Source: DASUPK01 sp963728875 (GTDB lineage: Bacteria; Actinomycetota; Thermoleophilia; Solirubrobacterales; 70-9). Taken from it: DNA of 64,000 nucleotides. Shown piece by piece: positions 33,090 through 39,491 of the stretch. The notes beneath the pieces are model-generated. The model was not told the origin of the DNA. It saw only the letters and a program-made list of their open reading frames with translations, and ran no database searches. Position 1 is the stretch's first letter, and every line of letters begins with the position of its first letter. Made by a program: the position numbers and the translations under genes. The stretch is taken from the NCBI GenBank assembly GCA_963728875.1, contig CAVSLJ010000003.1:248001-312000 (forward strand), in the 5' to 3' direction.

Positions 33090-34727
33090 CTAGCGCTTCT
33101 TCTTCTTCTTCTTGCACTTCTTCGCCGCGGCGGCGCGGTGCTTGCGCTTCTTGCACTTCTTCTTCGGGCCCGTGGCCGGAGCGCCCGTCGGCGGAATTGT
33201 GATCGTGGCTATGGCTGTGGCGGTGCCGGTCAGGCCGGTGACGTCGGTGACGGCCAGGGTCGCCGTGTGGGGCCCCGCCGTCGCGAAGGAATGGGCCGCT
33301 GTGGGCCCAGTGGCCGTGCCTCCATCGTCGAAGGTCCACGCGTAGATGAGCGCCTCCCCGTCCACGTCGCTCGAGTCTGACCCGTTGAAGCTGATCGCCT
33401 GACCTGTCGTGGCCGGCGAGGGGGGCGCGCTCGCCTGAGCCACCGGCGCAGCGTGCTGGTACTCGTAGGCGCCCATGTCGCGCTTCGCCGATGTGAACGG
33501 CGACGCGCCGGCGACGATCCGGTTGAGGCCGCGGATGTCCGTTTCCTCGGGATAGAGAAGACCGGGCGTCGGGTCCTGGTCGAGCAGTAGCGAGTCGAAG
33601 GACAGGCGGTAATCCCCGGAGAGGCCGTTCGTGCCAAGGACCGGATTGAGGAAGCCCGGATCGACTGTGTCGATGGTCGTCTCGTTCCTCACCTGGCCGG
33701 CAACCAAAGAGCCGGCGAGCGGCACGTTGTTCGCCTTGTCGTAGTCGTTGAGGAAGGAGTTGACCGTGTAGGTGGACATCGCCGCCGGCGTGGCCTGGGA
33801 GATCGGGTGGCCGACGTCCCAGAGGATCGAATCTCGCAGGCTGATGGTCTGGATCGAGTTCGGGTCGTTGTTCGTCTGCCTCACGCCCACGCTCGAGGCG
33901 CCGCCGTTGCGGATCGTCAGCTCGTTCGCATCGATCGTGTTGGTGTCGAGCGTCGCGTCGACCGTGTCCATCGTGATCGCGTCGCCGGAGCCGCCCCGCA
34001 GGTCGATCAGGGTGTTGTCGACATCCACATCGCCGTAGTAGTTGTAGAGACCGGACTGCACAGCCGAGACGCGGTCCCTGCTCAGCGTCAGGGTGTGGCC
34101 CGAGCCCACCGCGATGTCAATTCCGCGGAGCCCGACGATCGTGCTGTCCGTGATCGAAGCCGCGCCGTTCGGGGTCGCATAGATCGCACTGCCCTGTTGC
34201 GTCGAGACGCTGACGGTGCTGCTCGAGACGGTGGACGCACCCATCGCAATCCCCGTCTGCAGGTTCGGAGGCACGCTGGGCCCGGTGACCGTGAGGTTGT
34301 CGATCGTGTTCCCGCTCCCGGCTCCCAGGCCGAGCGCATTTGTGCCCGAGTTGGGGAGGTCAATCGCGAGATCCGAGACCGGCGAGCCGTTCTGCGAGAT
34401 GCGTAGGACCGTCGGCTGGAAGACGGCGCTCGTCGTCATGGTCAGCGTGGGCTTCGGCGAGCCGACACCACGAACCTCGACCGTGTTCGCGTTGTTGCCG
34501 TCGCTGTAGACGAAGCCATCGAGCCGCGTGTAGTTGCCCGGCCCGATCAAGACACGGTCAGGGCCCGGGTTCGCCTTCGCATCGTCCAGCGCCTGCTGGA
34601 GGTCCGTCTCGTTCGTCCCAGAGCAGCCGGGCGGCGAGCCGACGCAGTAGTCGGTCGCGGATGCGACCGCGGGCGCGGCGAGCATTGCGGCAGCGATTGC
34701 TGAGAGCAGGAGGAGTCGAGGCTTCAT
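33090..34727 (-). CDS. Secreted beta-helix protein with PKD domain and basic Cys tail
   Basis: A 545-residue exported protein. Signal peptide MKPRLLLLSAIAAAMLAAPA; then a right-handed parallel beta-helix of many short turns (IDNLTVTGP, ITDSTIVGLRGIDI, LDTNTIDANELTI), a PKD domain (ISFNGSDSSDVDGEALIYAW) and a tail with KKCKKRKHRAAAAKKCKK then Lys/Arg to the end. Beta-helix/PKD proteins often bind or cleave polysaccharide, but no catalytic residues are evident. The same type of tail occurs on three other exported proteins in this window. GGAAGG ribosome site upstream of the ATG. Confidence 0.88.
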   Translation of the reverse strand: MKPRLLLLSAIAAAMLAAPAVASATDYCVGSPPGCSGTNETDLQQALDDAKANPGPDRVLIGPGNYTRLDGFVYSDGNNANTVEVRGVGSPKPTLTMTTSAVFQPTVLRISQNGSPVSDLAIDLPNSGTNALGLGAGSGNTIDNLTVTGPSVPPNLQTGIAMGASTVSSSTVSVSTQQGSAIYATPNGAASITDSTIVGLRGIDIAVGSGHTLTLSRDRVSAVQSGLYNYYGDVDVDNTLIDLRGGSGDAITMDTVDATLDTNTIDANELTIRNGGASSVGVRQTNNDPNSIQTISLRDSILWDVGHPISQATPAAMSTYTVNSFLNDYDKANNVPLAGSLVAGQVRNETTIDTVDPGFLNPVLGTNGLSGDYRLSFDSLLLDQDPTPGLLYPEETDIRGLNRIVAGASPFTSAKRDMGAYEYQHAAPVAQASAPPSPATTGQAISFNGSDSSDVDGEALIYAWTFDDGGTATGPTAAHSFATAGPHTATLAVTDVTGLTGTATAIATITIPPTGAPATGPKKKCKKRKHRAAAAKKCKKKKKKR

Positions 34728-34754
34728 CGAGGCCTTCCCTGGCCGCGCGAGATG

Positions 34755-35597
34755 CTAGGTGAAGCGCTTGACGAATTCCAACGCAGTATTCGCGACTTCC
34801 TGCCAGCCGTCGTCGATGGTCAGGGAGTGGCCGCGATTCGGCATCTGCTTGATCTCCGTCACGGCCGGGTTTCGCTTCTGGCGCTTGTAGGAGGCGTTCG
34901 CGATCGCCCAGGGGACCGTGTGATCCTTCTCGCCGTCGATGATCAGGAGCGGGCCGCGGTCGGGATTCTTCGTGTCCACCTTCGCCTCGGTCCACGGGTT
35001 CAGGTTGGCGTTCGCCATCTGGATCAAGGCGATCGCCGACCCGGCCACGTGGTACTCGTCGTAGAGCCGCTTCGCCTCGTCGTCTGACTCGATTGCGTTC
35101 GTCCAGCCGTATCTGAACTGGTCGAAGGTGAGGGTCACCGCGCGGCCGCGGTTGAGCGGATTGGTGATGACCGGCGCCGAGACCTTGATCGTGGAGGGAG
35201 GCAGGGGCAGGACACCGCGGAACGGACCGGGATCGATGGCGACCGTTGCGGCGGACAGGCCACGGCCGGCAATCATCTGGGCCAGCAGGCCACCGGTGGA
35301 GTGCCCCATCACCGCCGGCTTCCTGGTCAGGCCGCCGATCACCTCGGCCGTGTGGTCGGCGATCTGCTTGAGCTTCTTCTTCGCGAAGACGTCGGGGTTG
35401 GCTCTCGCCTGCTCGACGGTCTCGGGATCGTCCGGCCAGTCGGGCGTCAGCGGCGCGTAGCCGGCCTTCTTGAACAACTCGGCCCAGTTGGCCCAGCTGC
35501 TCGGCAGCAGCCACAGCCCGTGGATGAAGACGACCGGAGTCGTACCCGACTTGTTGGCCGCCTCGACTTCCTTGCCCTCGCGCTCCGAAATCGCCAT
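34755..35597 (-). CDS. Alpha/beta hydrolase
   Basis: A 280-residue cytoplasmic hydrolase. Oxyanion motif VVFIHGLWLLPSSW, nucleophile elbow VMGHSTGGLLAQ (Ser in GHSTG), acid in LLIIDGEKDHTVP and catalytic His in NRGHSLTIDDGW. All three triad residues are present. Relatives include esterases and haloperoxidase-like enzymes; substrate unknown. GGGGAG precedes the ATG. Confidence 0.92.
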   Translation of the reverse strand: MAISEREGKEVEAANKSGTTPVVFIHGLWLLPSSWANWAELFKKAGYAPLTPDWPDDPETVEQARANPDVFAKKKLKQIADHTAEVIGGLTRKPAVMGHSTGGLLAQMIAGRGLSAATVAIDPGPFRGVLPLPPSTIKVSAPVITNPLNRGRAVTLTFDQFRYGWTNAIESDDEAKRLYDEYHVAGSAIALIQMANANLNPWTEAKVDTKNPDRGPLLIIDGEKDHTVPWAIANASYKRQKRNPAVTEIKQMPNRGHSLTIDDGWQEVANTALEFVKRFT

Positions 35598-35636
35598 CTC
35601 GCCAACTCCCCTCTGCAGGTTGAGATCGGATGGAGC

Positions 35637-36761
35637 CTATCGGGGCAGGATCGCCGCCTCGGCCTCGCGCTCGGCCACGTCGTCGGGCACTCCTCTCCTC
35701 TCCTCCGATCGGACCAGCCAGGCAACGACGGCGGGCGCGGCGAGGATCATCGCCAGCAGGCGAAGGCTCTGCACGGCCAGCACGAACGTCGTGTCGGCGC
35801 CGCTCCCGTAGGCGATGGGCAGCACCGCGTAGAGACCGCCCGGCGTCGTCGCCAGGTAGCCCTCGAGCAGCGAGACGCCCGTGGTCAACTCGAGCACCCA
35901 GGCGAGCACGAAGCAGGCAGCGAGCAGCGCGCCGATCGCCCCTGCGACCGGCCCGGCGATCCTGCCGATCCTGCGCATCGTCTCCCGGTCGAAGCTGAGC
36001 CCGATCCACAGGCCGATCAGGGCGAATGCCGACTCACGGGCCAGCGCGGGGACCTGCGTGTCCCCGGTGACTCCGGTGATCGAGATGACCGCGGTCAGGA
36101 TGAGCGGACCGAGCAGAGCCGGCGCCGGCAGCCGCAGGAGCGGGCCGAGGGCCACGCCCGCTCCGGCGGCTCCGATCGTCAGCGCCCAACCTGCGGCGTC
36201 TCCAAGCAGCGGGCCCTCGTCGGGGCCTCCCTGCGAGTGCACGCCGAAGGCGAGCGGGACCAGCAGCGGGGTGAGCAGGGTGATCACCAGCACCCGCAGG
36301 TACTGCATGAAGGCCACGAGCCTGTCGTCTCCGCCCAGGTCCCCGGCCATCGCGACGATCCCGGATGCGCCGCCCGCGACCATGCCGAGCGACGCGGTCG
36401 GGCGGTCGAGGTCCGCAATCCGAGTGAGCAACACGCCCGCGCCGATCGTGAGTGCGAGGGTCGCGGCGCTGACCAGCACGACCGGGACCCAGCGCCAGCC
36501 CAGCGCGGTCAGTGTGGAGGACTGCACGAACGTGCCGATCGCCACGCCGGTCACCGCTTGCCCGATCCGGAAGGCGAGCGGCGGCATCGTGACGCGTCCG
36601 GGCACGAACAGCGCATAGAGGAGCCCGCAGACGATCGCCGCGAAGAGGTAGCCGGAGGGAAGCCCGACCCGGTCGGCGACCCAGCCACCGGCGATCGTGC
36701 CGGCGACGATGAGCAGCCAATGCACGGTCTGGGGTAGCGGGGAGGAATCGGTGTGGAGCAC
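35637..36761 (-). CDS. AbrB-family membrane protein (PF05145 type)
   Basis: A 374-residue membrane protein with about ten hydrophobic segments arranged as two repeats, each with a glycine-rich element: AGTIAGGWVADRVGLPSGYLFAA and, in the second half, SLLEGYLATTPGGLYAVLPIAYGSG. This duplication is typical of the AbrB/'ammonia monooxygenase' membrane family, whose substrate is unknown (the enzyme name is historical). GTG 36761 is the longest start; GTG 36725 is possible. Divergent from the small membrane gene at 36798. Confidence 0.85.
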   Translation of the reverse strand: MLHTDSSPLPQTVHWLLIVAGTIAGGWVADRVGLPSGYLFAAIVCGLLYALFVPGRVTMPPLAFRIGQAVTGVAIGTFVQSSTLTALGWRWVPVVLVSAATLALTIGAGVLLTRIADLDRPTASLGMVAGGASGIVAMAGDLGGDDRLVAFMQYLRVLVITLLTPLLVPLAFGVHSQGGPDEGPLLGDAAGWALTIGAAGAGVALGPLLRLPAPALLGPLILTAVISITGVTGDTQVPALARESAFALIGLWIGLSFDRETMRRIGRIAGPVAGAIGALLAACFVLAWVLELTTGVSLLEGYLATTPGGLYAVLPIAYGSGADTTFVLAVQSLRLLAMILAAPAVVAWLVRSEERRGVPDDVAEREAEAAILPR

Positions 36762-36785
36762 GGATGGAAGGGATGTGGGCGAAGT

Positions 36786-36791
36786 TAGGCT
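36786..36791 (+). promoter_or_regulatory. Predicted -10 element of a leaderless transcript
   Basis: TAGGCT ends 6 bases before the ATG at 36798 and there is no ribosome site. The gap to the divergent AbrB-type gene is only 36 bases. Confidence 0.5.
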
Positions 36792-36797
36792 CGGGAC

Positions 36798-37019
36798 ATG
36801 GAGACGATCCCCAAACGGGAAGATCGCAAGTCTCGGATGGGGCCCCCACCCGAGTCCGACCTAATTGGCATCCCGCTGGTGGTCGGCGTGATCGCGGCGG
36901 TCCTCGTGGTGGTGGCGGGCTTCTGGCTGCTCCACTGGGCCGGAATGATCGTTCTCGGCATCATTCTGATCATCGCCCTCGTCGTCAGCTACCGCGTCAT
37001 CACCGACTCGGAGCGCTGA
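36798..37019 (+). CDS. Small two-segment membrane protein
   Basis: A 73-residue protein: charged N-terminus METIPKREDRKSRM, then two hydrophobic segments (IGIPLVVGVIAAVLVVVAGFW and AGMIVLGIILIIALVVSY) and a short polar end. Function unknown. The stop lies 16 bases before the 3' end of the convergent tmRNA gene. Confidence 0.75.
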   Translation: METIPKREDRKSRMGPPPESDLIGIPLVVGVIAAVLVVVAGFWLLHWAGMIVLGIILIIALVVSYRVITDSER

Positions 37020-37034
37020 GACCAGCCACCGGAG

Positions 37035-37396
37035 TGGAGCCGGCCGGTTTCGAACCGGCGTCCTCGGGATTCGGCGATCGGCTTCTACAGGCTTAGCCGG
37101 CGCTTTGATCTCGCCCCTCGACCTCTGCAGCCGGCGAGAGATGCCGAGGGGCCAAGTCCCTTTGATTTCCCCGGACGGTCGGGACGGGCCGACCGGGTGA
37201 GCCCGATTCTGATGCCGGTGACCCCACCCCTCGGGCTCGGGTGGGCCGACACACGCTGCTTAGGTTCTAGCTAAGCGGCGAGAGCGAACTCATGGTCCGC
37301 ACGTATTGGTTGGTCCAGGTGTTTAACGAGGCCTCCTGGAACCTCGGCCTGCAACCTGATCGCACAAAGGCCCAAGTCGAATCCAATTTCGGCCCC
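37035..37396 (-). ncRNA. ssrA: Transfer-messenger RNA (tmRNA)
   Basis: On the minus strand the gene opens GGGGCCGAAATTGGATTCGAC at 37396, the hallmark tmRNA 5' end, and closes with a T-arm (GCCGG TTCGAAA CCGGC, 37059-37043) and CGGCTCC plus A at 37035. The 7-base ends pair as an acceptor stem (one G-U pair). CCA is not encoded. Length about 362, normal for a one-piece tmRNA. tmRNA with SmpB frees ribosomes stalled on broken mRNA and tags the peptide. smpB is encoded 5 kb away at 42330 on the same strand. Any reading frames through this region are not genes. Confidence 0.93.
37271..37300 (-). other. tmRNA tag-peptide reading frame
   Basis: Within ssrA the codons GCG GAC CAT GAG TTC GCT CTC GCC GCT TAG read ADHEFALAA and stop. 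The ALAA end is the usual degradation signal for ClpXP-type proteases. The resume codon is inferred as GCG 37300; the open frame extends further upstream, so the first residue is the least certain part. Confidence 0.75.
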
Positions 37397-37431
37397 GTGC
37401 TATGTGAAGGCAATGTTAGCCGCGAGCGCCT

Positions 37432-38367
37432 TCAGCGCCGGGCGCGCTGCTTCGCCGCGCTGGCGAGGTACGCAGCCGACATGTCCTTCTCGCCGTGTTC
37501 CTCCGCGGCCTCCTCGAGCTGCGAGCGGATCGCGTCCAGCATCGGCAGATCGAGCTCGTGGCGCTCCATCGCCTCGACCACCAGCCGGGCGTCCTTGGCC
37601 GCGAGCTCGAGCTTGAAGGCGGGCTCGAAACTCCGCTCGATCATCATCTTGCCCTTCATCTGGGCGTAGGCGTTGTCGATCGGCCCTCCCGCAATCGTCT
37701 CGAGGAACTGGGCCGGGTCGATGCCGATGCCCTCGGCGAAGGCGACCGTCTCGGCAAGGCCCTCGACCAGCGAGAGCAGCCAGGAGTTGATCACCAGCTT
37801 CATCCGGGTCCCGGTCCCCGCCTCGCCCAGCCAGACCACCTTCTGGGAGATCACGTCGAAGATCGGCTCGCAGCGGCCCTGAACCTCGTCGGGACCGGAG
37901 GCGAGGACGGTCAGCTTGCCCTGCTCCGCCGGCTGCTTCGTGCCGACCACGGGGGCGTCGACCAGGATCAGGCCGTGTTCCTCGGCGAGCTCCGCGCAGC
38001 GCTCGGTGCCCTCGATCCCGATCGTGCTCATCTGCAGCCAGGTGGCGCCGTCCTCGGCGCCGGCGATCACGCCGTCGGAGCCCTCCATCGCGTCGGCGAC
38101 CGCGTCCGCGTCACTGAGGATGGTGAGGACGATCGACGCGCCACTTGCCGCCTCCGCGGCGGTGTCGAAAACCTCCACCCCGTCCGCGGCGAGCGGCTCG
38201 GCCCGCTCATGGGTGCGATTCCAGGCGCGCACCTGGAATCCGGCCTTCGCGATGTTGCGCGACATCGGCAGGCCCATCGTCCCGCCGGCGCCGATGACGG
38301 CGACTACTTCTTCTTCTTTCGCTTCCTCAGGCACTTGCCGTGCTTCAGGTGCTTCCCTTGATTGCAT
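37432..38367 (-). CDS. NAD(P)-dependent 3-hydroxyisobutyrate dehydrogenase-family oxidoreductase
   Basis: About 300 residues of a beta-hydroxyacid dehydrogenase. The Rossmann motif VVAVIGAGGTMGLPMSRNIAKAG is followed by VRAWNRTHERAE, LVDAPVVGTKQPAEQGKLTVL and the catalytic Lys region GTRMKLVINSWLL. Substrates of this family include 3-hydroxyisobutyrate, tartronate semialdehyde and imines. The start is unusual: ATG 38367 or GTG 38334 both lie inside the 3' end of the preceding lipase gene, so 31-64 bases are used in two frames. tmRNA starts 36 bases downstream. Confidence 0.9.
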   Translation of the reverse strand: MQSREAPEARQVPEEAKEEEVVAVIGAGGTMGLPMSRNIAKAGFQVRAWNRTHERAEPLAADGVEVFDTAAEAASGASIVLTILSDADAVADAMEGSDGVIAGAEDGATWLQMSTIGIEGTERCAELAEEHGLILVDAPVVGTKQPAEQGKLTVLASGPDEVQGRCEPIFDVISQKVVWLGEAGTGTRMKLVINSWLLSLVEGLAETVAFAEGIGIDPAQFLETIAGGPIDNAYAQMKGKMMIERSFEPAFKLELAAKDARLVVEAMERHELDLPMLDAIRSQLEEAAEEHGEKDMSAAYLASAAKQRARR

Positions 38368-39470
38368 TTCTTAGTCGTGGCGCCGGCGGTCGCTGCGGAC
38401 GGCGTCGCCGCCGGGCAGCTCGCCGTGACGTAACAGGCGAGCGGCGGCTCGGCCTTCACTGCCGGCGCGGTCGCGGTGTTCGTCGCGAGGTCGAGCGCCG
38501 CGGCGGCGAGGTCCGTCGGGTAGGTGGCCGGATTGATCCCGGGCATCAGCGCCAGCGGCGTGCAGATTCCCGGGTCACTCGCCACGGCTCGCGTCGGATC
38601 CGCCGGGCCCGGGTGCTCGAGCGCGTCGATGGCGAGGTCGTACGCCACCTTGTCCTGCGTCCCGATCGCGAGATGCTCGGAGGGATCGGCCGGACAGAGG
38701 TCCTGGATCGCCACGTTCGTGATCGCGCCATCCCCCGTGTGGAGCGACGAGCTTCCGGTGTCGTCGGAGTTGGGGGTGACGATCTCGTCGAAGTGGCTGT
38801 AGATCTCCGTGTAGGAGATCCCGGCGAAGGTCTCCCGGTAGGAGTTGAGCGCCTTGATGAACTCGGACTGGTCGGACTGCTGCCAGTCCGCGGTGGCGCA
38901 GGAAACGGAGCAGAGGAGCTCGGCCCCGGTCGTCCCATGATTGCTCGGGGCGAAGCCGATCTGGTCGTCGACCATCGAGCGCGTGTCGGGCCAGAAGCGC
39001 AGAGGCCAGCGCGGAAGCATGCCGCCCTGGCTGTGGCCGATGATCGAGATCCTCCGGCCGGCGCGCTGGTACATCGTCCGGATTCCGTTGACCACGTACT
39101 CGCCGGCGACCTGGACGTCCCCGAGCGCGTTGTCGGGCAGCGTCACGGCGCACCAGGAGATGCCGAGGTTGGTGAGGGCCGGCTCCCAGTTCCAGGAGAA
39201 GTTGTGCTCCGGGTTGCTGCCCGTGCCCGGCACGAGCAGAACGGGGGCCGGGCCCGTGGCGGGGTTGCCGGAGCACTGCAGCGCCGCGTTGAGCTGGTCC
39301 TGCGGAACGCTGAGGGCGGGACCGGGCTGGTCCACGGGCGCGTACGTCACCGCGCCCGCGCTGGCGGGAACCAGCAGCGCAACAGCCGCAATCGCCCCTA
39401 CGAGCCCTCTGCCCGTGACCCCTCGCCTCACGCAGACGAGGCTACCAAGTAGGAGGTAGTGGCGAGACAC
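38304..39470 (-). CDS. Secreted lipase/esterase with basic Cys tail
   Basis: A 388-residue exported alpha/beta hydrolase. Signal LVGAIAAVALLVPASAGA; then PVLLVPGTGSNPEHNFSWNW, nucleophile motif IIGHSQGGMLPRW (Ser in GHSQG), and a lid/His region typical of CalB-like actinobacterial lipases. The C-terminus is KKCNQGKHLKHGKCLRKRK, one of four basic two-cysteine tails in the window. GTG 39470 is the longest start; GTG 39431 gives a more normal signal peptide. Its tail-coding region overlaps the next gene. Confidence 0.85.
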   Translation of the reverse strand: MSRHYLLLGSLVCVRRGVTGRGLVGAIAAVALLVPASAGAVTYAPVDQPGPALSVPQDQLNAALQCSGNPATGPAPVLLVPGTGSNPEHNFSWNWEPALTNLGISWCAVTLPDNALGDVQVAGEYVVNGIRTMYQRAGRRISIIGHSQGGMLPRWPLRFWPDTRSMVDDQIGFAPSNHGTTGAELLCSVSCATADWQQSDQSEFIKALNSYRETFAGISYTEIYSHFDEIVTPNSDDTGSSSLHTGDGAITNVAIQDLCPADPSEHLAIGTQDKVAYDLAIDALEHPGPADPTRAVASDPGICTPLALMPGINPATYPTDLAAAALDLATNTATAPAVKAEPPLACYVTASCPAATPSAATAGATTKKCNQGKHLKHGKCLRKRKKKK

Positions 39471-39491
39471 CTCCCCCCTGGGTGTCTCGAG

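Noticed and set aside
37030..37060. tRNA-like T-arm (GGTTCGAAAC) suggesting a tRNA gene
   Set aside because: It is the 3' half of the tRNA-like domain of tmRNA; the matching 5' end lies at 37396 and no anticodon arm is present between.
37292..37669. Open frame starting inside tmRNA and running into the dehydrogenase
   Set aside because: It overlaps ssrA, including the tag region, and lies antisense to the dehydrogenase; no protein-like features.
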